From: Candidatus Dependentiae bacterium
Lineage (GTDB): Bacteria; Babelota; Babeliae; Babelales; Vermiphilaceae
Direction of reading: 5' to 3'
Length of the DNA: 64,000 nt
Assembly: GCA_040878395.1 (NCBI GenBank)
Contig: JBBDMI010000012.1
Span: 1 to 64,000 of the forward strand
Part shown: positions 28,936 through 39,263 of the stretch, piece after piece
How positions within the stretch are numbered: position 1 is the first letter of the stretch
How the letters are laid out: every line of letters begins with the position of its first letter
Program-made: the position numbers and the translations under genes
Notes under the pieces: generated by a model
The model's database searches: none
Told to the model about the DNA's origin: nothing
What the model saw: only the letters and a program-made list of their open reading frames with translations

Positions 28936-31593
28936 ATGAAAAAAAATATATTATATTTATTATTAGTGTCGCTTTCTTTACCTTCATCTTTACTGGCAGA
29001 ACTGACACAAAGCGTTGCGTTGGCAGAAAAAATCACCGGTAAATCACAACAAAAGAGACGCAAAGCAGATATATCATTTGTATTTAAAGATGAATATTTA
29101 ATCGATATTATCAACATGTTAGCTGCAAAAAAAAATATTAATATCGTTTTACCCACCGGCGCAAATGCTATTAATACAAAAGTTAATTTAGCTATTGATC
29201 ATAAACTTACCCTTAAAGAAGCATGGGACATTTTATATACGCTCCTTGATATCGCCGGATATAGTCTGATCCCAAAAAAAGATCTTTATTTAGTGGTAAA
29301 AAACAGTAAAAACATCTCGCGCGAATCATTGCCTATTTACATTAACACCCCCATTAGCGATATCCCTAGCACTGATGAACGCATCCGATACATGTATTAT
29401 CTATCGAATATCAAAGCTTCTCAGGAGTTTGACAATCAATTAGGCGCGTTATTCAAAGAACTTTTACCTGAAGATGCTCTTTATAAAGCGGATAAAGGAG
29501 CAAATGGCATTTTACTCATTGCAAAAGCACAAGATATTAAATCATTAATGAGCATTGTTGAAGCTATGGATCAAACCGGATTTCAAGAGCGCCTGGAAGT
29601 TGTACGTCTTCGCTATACCACAGCTGATACCGTTGCTAAAATATTTAATGAAAGCATCTTAAAAACTGCTGCCAGCACTCCTGTGAGTCGATTCCGTCCC
29701 GGATCTCAACGAGATCAAGCCGTTACTTACTTTTCCAAAAACGTAAAAGTCATCGCCGAGCCTCGCACTAACTCCTTAGTCGTATTAGGAAGAGTACAAG
29801 CAGTTGAACGTGTTAAAGATTTTATTTTTAAATATATTGATATACAACTCGATTCAGGAAAATCTATTTTGCACATGTATGAACTGCAATACCTGGATGC
29901 CGATGAGTTTGCCCCTGTACTGCAAAACATTGTCGATTCATCTCGCAGTGGCGGCACTGAGCAGTCAAAAGCAGGAGGTGCTCAAGTTGGTACTGAACGT
30001 TTTTTTGATCAAGTAATTATTCAACCGGATAGTCCTGCACAAGCATCAGAAGAAGGTGAAGAAGGAAAATATTTCGGGGGAAACAAGTTGGTTGTTGCGG
30101 CACGCAACGATGATTGGAAGCGGATAAAAGTATTAATTGAACAGCTGGACAAACCACAACCGCAAGTTATTATAGAAGTACTCATTGCCGATCTCACTCT
30201 AGATGATGCCCGCAGACTTGGATCCATAAGCCGTAACCCAAAAGATCTCCCTTTTCCGGGTGAGGTTACAGCTCAATCGGCAATGATTGATCAAGTTGTA
30301 CTAGATTCAGATGATGCAGAGGTAATTAATACATTGCGTGGTGTAAATTCAGATTTAAACTCTATAACAGTCCCGAGCGCAAATCCTTCTATAGTCCCCT
30401 CACCTGTGAGTATTCCACAAAACTTAGTTGCCGGCACAGCGGTTATTGCTTTAAATGACAATGATGGACGCACGTGGAGTTTGCTGGAAATACTAAAAAT
30501 ATTCGATCATACCAAAATTTTATCTCATCCTCATATCATCGCCACCAATAATCAAAAAGCGGTTATTGAAGTTGGAGAAAGTCGTTTGGTTGAAGATCAG
30601 GCTGCTCCAAGTACCAGTGGTATTACTCGTAGGAAAAAGACATTACAAGCAAATACAAATCTACACATTACCCCACGTATCAGCACTGCAAATACCGTAA
30701 ACCTACAAGTGGTAATTGATATAGATCAATTCCAAAACGCAACCGTTACAAATGGGAATCGTATTAATCGTGATTTGACCACGAATGCATCTATCAAGAG
30801 TGGTGACATTCTTGCCCTAGGCGGATTGGTAAGAGATCAAACTGAAGATCGAGTTGTCCAAACGCCAATTTTAAGTAAAATTCCAATTCTTGGTTGGCTA
30901 TTTAAACGAAAAGACAAAACAATTAATCAAACAAGCTTAACCATCTTTATTACACCAACAATTATTCAACCGAAACTTCGTGGTGGTGTTGGACAATACA
31001 CCAAAACATATGTTGAAGTTGCAAAAGATTACTCTCGACAAGGCGCTTTATTTGATAATCTACGTGATCCCGTCACTCGATGGTTCTTCAAAGTTCATAA
31101 TGAGGCTACTGATGTTACCGATGAATTTTTAACAAAAGATGAAATAACTCAAGTATCACACGCCGCTGAAGGAATTGATTCCATTGCACAAGAAGAAGGT
31201 CGTCTTCTTGATGAACATTTGAACATTATAGATGAGTCACTTAACCGACAAGGAGAACTAAAAGGCATGCTATCCAACCAAGACAATCCATTGCAAAGAA
31301 GAGAAACATCTGCACCACAGAAGCAAGAAAAAACAACTCCGCCAATTGCTGGGACTACCATTGCTCAACAAAAACCTCAAAACAATCTAAAAAAGTCTCA
31401 TGCGCAACAAAAACAAAGCTGCAATACAAACTGTTCTACTAAAAAAATAACGCCTCAACCATCAAAAAAACGGCACCTGTCGTCAAAAAATTGTAATACT
31501 TGTGTAATTGCTGAGTCGAAAGAAATAAGCAACAATCATAATAAAAACTTAAAAGATTTATTAGTAAGTGAAGAAAATCCCTTAAAAGCCTAA
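28936..31593 (+). CDS. gspD: Outer-membrane secretin 2 (GspD/PilQ family)
   Basis: An 885-residue secretin. The ATG at 28936 gives a clean signal peptide (residues 1-19). N0-like (about 35-115), N-domains (about 140-400) and the secretin domain (about 410-690), with IPILGWLFKRKDK near 650, are followed by a C-terminal extension with the phrase LRDPVTRWFF and a Gln/Lys-rich, Cys-bearing tail (about 790-885). The N- and C-terminal layout and the DPV-aromatic phrase match secretin 1, so the pair arose by duplication. Its end overlaps the convergent eno gene by 12 nt. Two secretins in one operon may form one mixed channel or two alternative machines. Confidence 0.92.
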   Translation: MKKNILYLLLVSLSLPSSLLAELTQSVALAEKITGKSQQKRRKADISFVFKDEYLIDIINMLAAKKNINIVLPTGANAINTKVNLAIDHKLTLKEAWDILYTLLDIAGYSLIPKKDLYLVVKNSKNISRESLPIYINTPISDIPSTDERIRYMYYLSNIKASQEFDNQLGALFKELLPEDALYKADKGANGILLIAKAQDIKSLMSIVEAMDQTGFQERLEVVRLRYTTADTVAKIFNESILKTAASTPVSRFRPGSQRDQAVTYFSKNVKVIAEPRTNSLVVLGRVQAVERVKDFIFKYIDIQLDSGKSILHMYELQYLDADEFAPVLQNIVDSSRSGGTEQSKAGGAQVGTERFFDQVIIQPDSPAQASEEGEEGKYFGGNKLVVAARNDDWKRIKVLIEQLDKPQPQVIIEVLIADLTLDDARRLGSISRNPKDLPFPGEVTAQSAMIDQVVLDSDDAEVINTLRGVNSDLNSITVPSANPSIVPSPVSIPQNLVAGTAVIALNDNDGRTWSLLEILKIFDHTKILSHPHIIATNNQKAVIEVGESRLVEDQAAPSTSGITRRKKTLQANTNLHITPRISTANTVNLQVVIDIDQFQNATVTNGNRINRDLTTNASIKSGDILALGGLVRDQTEDRVVQTPILSKIPILGWLFKRKDKTINQTSLTIFITPTIIQPKLRGGVGQYTKTYVEVAKDYSRQGALFDNLRDPVTRWFFKVHNEATDVTDEFLTKDEITQVSHAAEGIDSIAQEEGRLLDEHLNIIDESLNRQGELKGMLSNQDNPLQRRETSAPQKQEKTTPPIAGTTIAQQKPQNNLKKSHAQQKQSCNTNCSTKKITPQPSKKRHLSSKNCNTCVIAESKEISNNHNKNLKDLLVSEENPLKA

Positions 31594-32832
31594 CATTGCA
31601 TCCATAAGTTCTTCTTCAACACATAGTAACTTATTATATTTGCCAATGCGTTCACCACGCATTAATCCACCGGCTTTAATTTGCCCTGCACTACTACCAA
31701 CAGCTAAGTCCACAATAAAATTGTCATTTGTTTCGCCCGAACGATGTGAAACGATGACATTCATATCATGATCTTTACACAACTTAACTGATTGCAATGC
31801 CTCTGTAACAGTTCCCACTTGATTAGGCTTTATAATAACTGCATTGGCTGCATTACTTTCAATGCCATAAACAATACGTGCAGGATTTGTTGCAAAAAGA
31901 TCATCTCCCACAATTTGCAGTCGATCGCCTAATTGTTCTGTCATTTTTTTCCAACCTTGCCAGTCAGTTTCAGTTAAACCATCTTCAATAGAATATAACG
32001 GATATTGCTTGCTTAACTTATCATAATAATCAATAAGTTCTTGTGCATTATATTTTTTATCCCCAAAATTATACATTGCTGTTTTTGGATCATAAAGTTG
32101 TGTTGCTGCAATATCAAGCGCTAATACAACTTGTTGCTCAACGCCAAGTTCCTTGAGTGCCTGCATAACTAAATCTAATGCTTCAATTTCATTATTAAAT
32201 GGAGCTGAATAACCACCCTCATCTCCTACTGCAAAAAACAGTTTTCTTTTTTTTAATATTTCAGCAGTTTTCTGAAAAATAGCTGCGGCTACTTCAATAG
32301 AAGAACGAAAACTTTCTACACCAACAGGCATAATCATGCATTCTTGAATGGGAATATTGTTATGTGCATGCACACCACCATTAATTAAGTTAAACATTGC
32401 AAATGGTAAAGAAACACGTTCAAAATCACATAAATGGGCAATCAATTCATACAGTTCTAAATCTTCAACCATAGCCTGTGCCTTGAGCACTGCTATACTC
32501 ACCGCAAGCATTGCATTTGCACCCAATGTTGATTTATCTTCAGTACCATCAAGAGCAACCATCTTCATATCCATTTCAACCACTGAAGGAGCATGGCCTA
32601 TCAATGCAGGAGCTATAATGTCATGAATGTTCGCAATTGCTTTATGTACACCCAATCCACCTAAGCGTGTTCCACCATCACGTAATTCCACGGCAGAAAA
32701 TGAACTTTTTGATCTTCCTGTAGGAACTGAAGAACTAGCATAAGATCCATCTTGTAATATTACGGTACATGCTATTGTGGGCTCACCACGTGAATCAAAT
32801 ATTTCTGTTGCGACAATCTGCTCTATTTTCAT
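31582..32832 (-). CDS. eno: Enolase
   Basis: A 416-residue enolase that converts 2-phosphoglycerate to phosphoenolpyruvate. The start DSRGEPT motif near residue 13, the metal ligands in the LALDIAAT and SIEDGLTE segments, GDDLFATN and the catalytic IVSHRSGET loop are all present. The start at 32832 has GAGG upstream and gives the standard MKIEQI start; an in-frame ATG 24 nt further upstream is less likely. The stop overlaps the end of secretin 2 on the opposite strand, leaving no room for a separate terminator. Confidence 0.97.
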   Translation of the reverse strand: MKIEQIVATEIFDSRGEPTIACTVILQDGSYASSSVPTGRSKSSFSAVELRDGGTRLGGLGVHKAIANIHDIIAPALIGHAPSVVEMDMKMVALDGTEDKSTLGANAMLAVSIAVLKAQAMVEDLELYELIAHLCDFERVSLPFAMFNLINGGVHAHNNIPIQECMIMPVGVESFRSSIEVAAAIFQKTAEILKKRKLFFAVGDEGGYSAPFNNEIEALDLVMQALKELGVEQQVVLALDIAATQLYDPKTAMYNFGDKKYNAQELIDYYDKLSKQYPLYSIEDGLTETDWQGWKKMTEQLGDRLQIVGDDLFATNPARIVYGIESNAANAVIIKPNQVGTVTEALQSVKLCKDHDMNVIVSHRSGETNDNFIVDLAVGSSAGQIKAGGLMRGERIGKYNKLLCVEEELMDAMLGF

Positions 32833-33004
32833 AATGCTCAACCTCTTATATTTCATAAAAAAAAATCTATGTATTTCAGACTATATCAGTTTTTAGAGAA
32901 TTAAAACCTTCTGTTATATTATGTTAAGGGTTGATAACCTTGAAACTCTTTTCTCCTCCTTTTTTTCCTATAAGAATCTAATTCGGATACTCGTTTTGAT
33001 ATGA

Positions 33005-33032
33005 TTGACAATATGTCAAAAAATGCTATTCT
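33005..33032 (+). promoter_or_regulatory. Promoter of GHG-Cys paralog A
   Basis: TTGACA (33005-33010), a 16-nt spacer and TATTCT (33027-33032), 37 nt before the start at 33069. The downstream paralogs also have a 16-nt spacer promoter each. Confidence 0.55.
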
Positions 33033-33068
33033 TAAGGCATATATTAAATGGAAAATGGAGGAAAAACT

Positions 33069-34220
33069 ATGAATCGTAAGATATTTAGCTATAGTGCCCT
33101 TATTTGCCTTATATTTTTAGGTATAGGAGCAAAAAAAGGAGCTTTTAATCAATTCTTACCTCATTCAACACCTATGGTGCAGAATGCACGAGAAAACCTT
33201 AATCACACTGAAATCTACATCATAAATGGCGACCATGAAGGAACTGGTTGGTTCGAAGGCCCATCAAAGAGTGAATTTATGCGTGCTATTTATGAATACC
33301 CACAACATATGTTCATTACACCTTCATTGTGGAAATCATTTTGTCATCACCGGAATGAACAGATGAGGGAATTAAAAAAAGAGAATATCGAAAAACCATT
33401 TGATCAATTAACAATCGAAAGTACAAATGTACGCAATACAAAAAACAACAAAAAAGTGTATTCACAAAATGATCCACAATTTTTCAATTTAGCAACAATA
33501 CTTGTGTTTGATGAAGATGAATGGGAATTTTATGATACACATATTGGGCTGTATTACTTACGCCCAAAAGATGATTTACAAGATATTGGATTAAAATTAG
33601 ATACATTTACAAAAATAGATAATCCTTGCAGCATGAATATCACAACTGAAAAAAAAGCCTGGGTAGATGGATTTATCAATCTTTTTGAAACAAACGTATG
33701 GCACAAAAATCATCCTTACGGTAAAAAGAAAATTGTATGTATTTCAGGACATGGAACACCAAGACGCCCTGCACAAGAACGTGCATGCGGGGTTCCATCG
33801 GCAGAATTTGCAAAGTTAATCACCTTCTTTAATGATAAACTCAATATTGACACACTCGGTGTGCAAACATGTTACTGGCCGGCAACACGTATTTTAGAAT
33901 TAATGGCAAATAACAAGACACCACACCTTAACTGTCAACTAATAACACCTATTGATCAAGAAAAGGTAGTTAATTATACTTCTGAAATGCCATTGGTATG
34001 GTCATATGAACCGGAAACAAAAGCTGTTCAAGTTCATGAAGCTATTACAGGTGAAATGTTACTGAGCGGATTACATGACTTAGCGACATCATTTAAAGGT
34101 ACCGTAACTGAAGATATCAATACCATGCTAAACGACATTCAAGTCGTGCAGGTAAATCATAAATATAATATGAAAACATCATTAGTTGATGCAGGCTCAA
34201 CTCAACCGGTATTTGTGTAA
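33069..34220 (+). CDS. Secreted GHG-Cys family protein A (putative clan CD-like)
   Basis: A 383-residue protein with a signal-like start (residues 1-21). It shares blocks with the two genes that follow: a first strand ending Asn-Gly, ITPSLW near 85, DTHIGLYYL, DIGLKLDTF, then VCISGHGT with His228, and a strand ending LGVQTCYWPA with Cys268, followed by RILELM and a TPID phrase. A hydrophobic strand ending His-Gly and a second ending in a Cys about 40 residues later is how clan CD peptidases (caspases, clostripain, gingipain) place their catalytic dyad. Peptidase activity is inference. ATG at 33069 has TGGAGG upstream; an in-frame ATG 21 nt earlier does not. Confidence 0.7.
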   Translation: MNRKIFSYSALICLIFLGIGAKKGAFNQFLPHSTPMVQNARENLNHTEIYIINGDHEGTGWFEGPSKSEFMRAIYEYPQHMFITPSLWKSFCHHRNEQMRELKKENIEKPFDQLTIESTNVRNTKNNKKVYSQNDPQFFNLATILVFDEDEWEFYDTHIGLYYLRPKDDLQDIGLKLDTFTKIDNPCSMNITTEKKAWVDGFINLFETNVWHKNHPYGKKKIVCISGHGTPRRPAQERACGVPSAEFAKLITFFNDKLNIDTLGVQTCYWPATRILELMANNKTPHLNCQLITPIDQEKVVNYTSEMPLVWSYEPETKAVQVHEAITGEMLLSGLHDLATSFKGTVTEDINTMLNDIQVVQVNHKYNMKTSLVDAGSTQPVFV

Positions 34221-34480
34221 CCACATCGACATCAAGATCAATAAAAAATAACATGCGGTGCGCGTATATTAAACGCGCACCGCATGTTTACTTTTATAAC
34301 AGATTACATCTTAATAACATTGTATCATAGAGCCTATCCAGAAAATATTTCTTTGCTTTTCAAGACTATATAATTATTTGCTTCATCTTTTGATTCAGCC
34401 TAAGAAAACATTAAAAAATTACAAATTAGAATTATATACATCCATACCCGACCAAATCACTTCAAAAAAGGCGTTAAAGC
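34221..34480 (+). terminator. Intergenic gap with a strong terminator after paralog A
   Basis: A 16-bp near-perfect GC-rich hairpin (34250-34265 with 34273-34288) followed by TTTACTTTTATA ends paralog A. The rest of the gap, to the promoter at 34481, is AT-rich and I see no gene in it. Confidence 0.85.
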
Positions 34481-34508
34481 TTGACATAATACGTCGCAAA
34501 TGTACTAT
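34481..34508 (+). promoter_or_regulatory. Promoter of GHG-Cys paralog B
   Basis: Consensus TTGACA (34481-34486), a 16-nt spacer and TACTAT (34503-34508), about 60 nt before the GTG start. Confidence 0.6.
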
Positions 34509-34570
34509 TGTAATAACATTTAATGATCATAAAACATCCCGTTTGGGATGATTTAGTGGAGGTATTCATT

Positions 34571-35506
34571 GTGAGAGGTTATTTTCTAAGCACATGTGCA
34601 CTATTTTTAATTTCTATTCCGCTAGAAGCGCAAGTTACCGGTATTTGTATTTTCGATGATACAGATGACCCTGCATCTTGGAAAACTGCTGCTATAAAAA
34701 AGGAATTTGTAAATACACTTGATAGTGATGCAGAGCACATATTTTTAACACCAAGCTTATGGAAAGCATATAAAAACAGATTTAAAAACAGTAAGCATAG
34801 GCGTAATTTTTGTAATAATTATGACTTATTCGATACACACATTGGATTGTTCTATATCAACAAAAAAAAATCCAATACAAAAATTGGTATAAAAATTCAA
34901 TCTTTCACCCGTATATCTCAACCTTTTGCATCAATTAAACCGACATCTCATAACTATCATTGGGCTACACGATTTCACACAGTCTTCGACATTCAAGAAT
35001 GGCAAGCATACTATTGCCAACCAAGTCATAAAAGTTTTATCTATATGAATGGGCATGGATCTGCACGATCATGCCACTTACACTGCTGTATGGCAGCAGG
35101 CATTCCAGGAGATAAATTTGCGTCACTCCTTAAATTTTTTAATGATCAACTTAAGATAGATATCTTTGGCATGCAAAGCTGCTTTTGGACTTCTGGCCGA
35201 GTACTAAAGATGATGAACCAAACATATGGCCTTAAAAAACTCCACTTTACTATCTTTACACCTTTAAAAACTGAACAAACTTTGTGGCTTAACCCTTTTT
35301 GTTCTCAATGCACATGCCCACAATGTCGCAATATTTATTCTTTTTTTGCCGGCATAAAAAAAATAGCTCACGCATTTTCCGGTAATATAAACGAAAGCAT
35401 TAAACAAATTATCCGCCAGATTGATACTTTACTCATAGAAAAAAACAAAAGTCAGCATGCCACCTTAATTACTGCCGGCACTGATAACATCCATGTAATT
35501 AGTTGA
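34571..35506 (+). CDS. Secreted GHG-Cys family protein B
   Basis: A 311-residue paralog of A and C. The GTG at 34571 is chosen because GGAGG lies 9 nt upstream and it begins a signal peptide (residues 1-20); an in-frame ATG at 34523 would bury it. Shared blocks: FLTPSLW, DTHIGLFYI, KIGIKIQSF, YMNGHGS with His162, FGMQSCFW with Cys204, and TPLK. It is shorter than A because the segment between TPSLW and DTH is reduced. It has extra Cys pairs, C-x5-HCC near the GHG motif and a CxxCxCPQC cluster near 265-275, which could bind a metal or form disulfides. Function unknown; clan-CD-like fold inferred. Confidence 0.68.
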   Translation: MRGYFLSTCALFLISIPLEAQVTGICIFDDTDDPASWKTAAIKKEFVNTLDSDAEHIFLTPSLWKAYKNRFKNSKHRRNFCNNYDLFDTHIGLFYINKKKSNTKIGIKIQSFTRISQPFASIKPTSHNYHWATRFHTVFDIQEWQAYYCQPSHKSFIYMNGHGSARSCHLHCCMAAGIPGDKFASLLKFFNDQLKIDIFGMQSCFWTSGRVLKMMNQTYGLKKLHFTIFTPLKTEQTLWLNPFCSQCTCPQCRNIYSFFAGIKKIAHAFSGNINESIKQIIRQIDTLLIEKNKSQHATLITAGTDNIHVIS

Positions 35507-35599
35507 TAAGAATACGTATCATTTACATACATAAGCTCAAACTACCTATAACACAAGTACTCATTTAAAAAACACCATAGTCATTCCCCTAATAGCCTT

Positions 35600-35627
35600 T
35601 TTACATATCTATAATTGTAGATATAAT
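35600..35627 (+). promoter_or_regulatory. Promoter of GHG-Cys paralog C
   Basis: TTTACA (35600-35605), a 16-nt spacer and consensus TATAAT (35622-35627), 47 nt before the start codon. Confidence 0.55.
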
Positions 35628-35673
35628 TATAATCAGATAAAAATTCTACTTATACTATCTGCAAAGGGGCCCA

Positions 35674-36735
35674 ATGCATATTTTTAATCAACTAAAGATT
35701 CTGATTGTTCTTCTTTTATCTGCAGCAAATGTAACAGCAACAACATATCCATACTTTGATTTTAATCTAGAATTTGATAATGAAAAAACAGCTGTATGCT
35801 TTTTAAATGGTGCTACCGATTTTTACAGCTGGAACACTCCTGTTAAGCAAGAGTTCATAAAATTAATTATTCATAAAGCTCCACATATTTTTATAACCCC
35901 TGACATTTTGCAAGAATTCATTACATTGCGCAACAAATATTTAAAAGAATTAACATCTATCGGCATTGATAACCCACGAGAAGTTTGCTCTGTCCGCAAT
36001 GGCAAACTGTATGTATCTGATAAGCCAGTTAACCTTGAAAACGAACAGCTCGAAACCTATTTAACTGAATTATTTGCTTTTAACCCAAATGAATGGCATA
36101 TCTATGATACACGTTTAAATCTATATTACTTACAGCACAACTTCGCTCCTGATATCGGTATTCGGGTAGATTCTTTTAGCTATATAGATGATTTAAATGA
36201 TTATAGCTATGATAATAGCATGCCAAGAGTTTTCAGGCATTCAAACGATAGCGAATATTCTACCGATTGGATAAACAATTTTAACGAACTTTTTGATATT
36301 GAAAAATGGCATAGTTATAAAGACAAGACCAATAAACAACCCATTATTTTTATTGGCGGACATGGTTTGGAAAAAAACTTAATTTGCGGAATGCAGACTA
36401 ATCAATTTAAAAATATCTTCACCTATATTGATAGCTATCTTAATGCTGAATATTTAGCAATTACTTCCTGCTTTTGGCCCGCACAACGCATTACTGAATT
36501 AATGAATGAAACAGATAGCCCCTGGAAATTCAATCTCGGTCTACTTACACCAATAGATAATGATGCTGAAACCTATACATATACTCGACCATTTTTAACA
36601 ACATATGATCCGATAACTCAAACCTGTGCATTTGAGCAAAAAGGTCGCGTAATGACCATTTTTGAAGGTGCTTTTGCATTTGCAGATGCGTGCAAAGAGT
36701 TTATATCTCATCAATGGAATAAAATAAGTATTTAA
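35674..36735 (+). CDS. Secreted GHG-Cys family protein C
   Basis: A 353-residue paralog of A and B with a signal peptide (about residues 1-22). Shared blocks: VCFLNG, IFITPDIL, YDTRLNLYYL, DIGIRVDSF, IFIGGHGL with His230, AITSCFWPAQRI with Cys266, and LLTPID. The His-Cys distance (36) is close to A (40) and B (42). The most divergent of the three, so conservation of exactly the His-Gly and Cys positions across it is informative. AAAGGGGCCC precedes the ATG. No partner gene is adjacent; each paralog seems to have its own promoter. Confidence 0.68.
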   Translation: MHIFNQLKILIVLLLSAANVTATTYPYFDFNLEFDNEKTAVCFLNGATDFYSWNTPVKQEFIKLIIHKAPHIFITPDILQEFITLRNKYLKELTSIGIDNPREVCSVRNGKLYVSDKPVNLENEQLETYLTELFAFNPNEWHIYDTRLNLYYLQHNFAPDIGIRVDSFSYIDDLNDYSYDNSMPRVFRHSNDSEYSTDWINNFNELFDIEKWHSYKDKTNKQPIIFIGGHGLEKNLICGMQTNQFKNIFTYIDSYLNAEYLAITSCFWPAQRITELMNETDSPWKFNLGLLTPIDNDAETYTYTRPFLTTYDPITQTCAFEQKGRVMTIFEGAFAFADACKEFISHQWNKISI

Positions 36736-36765
36736 GTCAATTCCACTTTATCTTTATGCATAAAA

Positions 36766-36812
36766 AAATCTCGTATTATCTGTTCACACAAATAAAGCGA
36801 GATTTAATTTTT
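36766..36812. terminator. Hairpin between paralog C and aspS
   Basis: AAATCTCG (36766-36773) pairs with CGAGATTT (36798-36805) across a 24-nt loop, followed by AATTTTTT on the plus strand and preceded by an A-run. It could serve both convergent genes; the long loop makes it weak. Confidence 0.5.
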
Positions 36813-36828
36813 TATAATAATTAACTAA

Positions 36829-38598
36829 CTAAGATTTCCTTCCCGGCATAATCTTGAGACCATATTCACGCAATTGAACATCCTCAACTTCAGTTGGTGC
36901 TTCCATCAATGGATCAAAACCACGGGCTGTCTTAGGAAATGCAATGACATCACGAATTGATTTACTGTCAGTAAGTAACATGATAAAACGATCGATGCCG
37001 AATGCAATGCCACCATGTGGCGGAAATCCTAAATGTTGTGCTTCGAGCAGGAAACCAAATTTTTTCTGTGCAGTTTCTTTGTTCAATCCAAGCAAGTCAA
37101 ATACTTGGTCTTGCATATCTGCTTGATGAATACGAATCGATCCACCGCCTAGTTCCACACCATTAAGCACTAAATCATAAGCACGTGCTTTCATATCTTT
37201 TTGCTCAATATTTTGCCAACCTTCTTGCGGACTGGTAAATGGATGATGAACTGCATGCCATGCTTTTGATTCTTTGTCATATTCAAATAATGGAAAATCG
37301 GTAACCCATAAAAATTTATGTTGATCTTTTGGAATCAGTTTTAAATCGTCAGCTAACAATAAACGTAATCTTCCTAATATTGCCCAAGCTTCTTGATATG
37401 GACCAGCAACAACAAACAGTGTTGTTTTTTCATTTGCTTGTGGAATTACCTTTTGAACTTGCTGCAAAAAGTCGTCTGGTAAAAACTTTGAAACCGGAGA
37501 GTCAGCTTTGCCATCTTTAAAGCGAATCCACAACAATCCTTTTGCACCCAACTGCTGTGCACGGCCAACCATGCCATCAAGTTCTGAACGGGCAAACTCA
37601 TGGTCATGTACGGCAACTGCACCGATGTTGCCACCTTTATCCAAAACAGCACGTAAAAATTTTAATTCAGAATCTTTAAATAGTGCATCAATATTATGAA
37701 TTGGCAAATCAAAACGTACATCAGGTTTATCCGATCCGTACTTAGAAAATGCTTCATCATATGTTATACGTTCAAATGGGATATCAAGTTTTTTGCCAAA
37801 AACTTTTTCCCAAATAAATGCATAAAGTTTTTCAGTCAAATTTTGAATATCTTGCTCATTAACGAATGACATCTCGATATCAAGTTGAGTAAATTCAGGT
37901 TGACGATCGGCACGCAAATCTTCATCACGGAAACAACGCGCAATTTGAAAGTAATTCTCAAAGCCACTTGCCATTAACAACTGTTTATACAGTTGAGGTG
38001 ATTGTGGCAATGCATAAAATGAGCCTTTGCTCACGCGTGATGGCACGATAAATTCTCGAGCACCTTCAGGTGTATTTTTTGTCAAGATTGGTGTTTCAAG
38101 ATCATAAAAACCATGATCGTTCAAAAATTGTCGAATAGCAAAAATAACTTTGTGGCGCAATGCAAAATTACGTTGCATCTCTTGGCGACGTAAATCTAAA
38201 TAACGATATTTCAAGCGCAATTCTTCATCAACTTGTGCTGCTTCTTCAAGCATAAATGGCAACGTTTTTGCTTTATTCAAAATCTCCAATTTTTCAACTT
38301 GCAGCTCAAGCTCACCGGTCGGCAAATCTTTATTGATTGTCTCTTCAGTTCGATTGACAACTTTACCGGTAACTTTAATCACATATTCTGAACGCAAATC
38401 ATGCGCAAGCTCATGAGCAGATTTATCAAAATCAGGATTAAAAACCAACTGCATGATACCACTTCGATCACGTAAATCAATAAAAATAAGTCCGCCATGA
38501 TCTCGGCGACGATTTACCCAACCGGTTAATGTAATTTCTTTCCCTAATAAACTTTGATTAACTTTTGCACATTCGATAGTACGCCCTGAACGTTGCAT
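36829..38598 (-). CDS. aspS: Aspartyl-tRNA synthetase
   Basis: A 589-residue bacterial-type class II synthetase. An N-terminal OB-fold anticodon domain (about 1-105), the catalytic core with motif 2 ([20 protein letters not shown], about 217-236), the bacterial GAD insertion (about 285-420) and motif 3 ([13 protein letters not shown] near 530) are in order. It charges tRNA-Asp. AAGGAATATTAA precedes the ATG. I cannot tell from sequence whether it also charges tRNA-Asn. Confidence 0.97.
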   Translation of the reverse strand: MQRSGRTIECAKVNQSLLGKEITLTGWVNRRRDHGGLIFIDLRDRSGIMQLVFNPDFDKSAHELAHDLRSEYVIKVTGKVVNRTEETINKDLPTGELELQVEKLEILNKAKTLPFMLEEAAQVDEELRLKYRYLDLRRQEMQRNFALRHKVIFAIRQFLNDHGFYDLETPILTKNTPEGAREFIVPSRVSKGSFYALPQSPQLYKQLLMASGFENYFQIARCFRDEDLRADRQPEFTQLDIEMSFVNEQDIQNLTEKLYAFIWEKVFGKKLDIPFERITYDEAFSKYGSDKPDVRFDLPIHNIDALFKDSELKFLRAVLDKGGNIGAVAVHDHEFARSELDGMVGRAQQLGAKGLLWIRFKDGKADSPVSKFLPDDFLQQVQKVIPQANEKTTLFVVAGPYQEAWAILGRLRLLLADDLKLIPKDQHKFLWVTDFPLFEYDKESKAWHAVHHPFTSPQEGWQNIEQKDMKARAYDLVLNGVELGGGSIRIHQADMQDQVFDLLGLNKETAQKKFGFLLEAQHLGFPPHGGIAFGIDRFIMLLTDSKSIRDVIAFPKTARGFDPLMEAPTEVEDVQLREYGLKIMPGRKS

Positions 38599-38736
38599 TT
38601 AATATTCCTTGAAAATGATGGATAATTGCATTACTAGATATATTTTATCATATTTAGCACATTTTGCTATGCACCATTCTGATTAGCTAAATAGGCAATA
38701 TCCATCTTAATTACAATCATTTTTCAAACATCTTTT

Positions 38737-39096
38737 TTATTTTTTGAGCCTGCGTTTATTAACGCCAAAATCATATGTGCCGACGCGTGAGGCAGAACGC
38801 ATATAAACAATCGGCTCATGCTCAGAAAAATAGAATTCAACATCATCAACAAAATGCCAAAGTTTACTCTCAAATGTTGCATGAAAATAATCATCAGTTT
38901 CTGTAATTATTTTTGTTCGAGCAAAACTTAAAATTATTTTTTTCAACCGCATTTGAGCCTCTTTCTTTGAGCCGGCGTAATACATAGATTGAGCATTCGT
39001 TTTTTGCCCATCAACGCTCTGGATTATGGCACAATTCCATTTTCCATTACATGGGAAAAGCATACCATCTTTAACTCCCAACTCAGTACTATTCAT
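38737..39096 (-). CDS. DUF1499 family protein
   Basis: A 119-residue protein with the DUF1499 features: LGVKDGMLFPCNGKWNC at about residues 6-22 and the C-terminal MRSASRVGTYDFGVNKRR segment. The molecular role of the family is unknown. No signal peptide is seen at this start; many relatives are membrane-anchored or exported. GGATAAGTAG precedes the ATG. Confidence 0.82.
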   Translation of the reverse strand: MNSTELGVKDGMLFPCNGKWNCAIIQSVDGQKTNAQSMYYAGSKKEAQMRLKKIILSFARTKIITETDDYFHATFESKLWHFVDDVEFYFSEHEPIVYMRSASRVGTYDFGVNKRRLKK

Positions 39097-39263
39097 GCTA
39101 CTTATCCAAAAAAAAAGAGGTTAAACATAATAACTTATTTTTACCAACGTTCACCTGAACCCTTTTTGCATTCTTGAAAATTATGAAACTATATAAAAAT
39201 TGACTCAACACTTTAAATTTTCTATTGTTCAACATAGCTAAAAAATTTAAAACGAGGAAAGAA

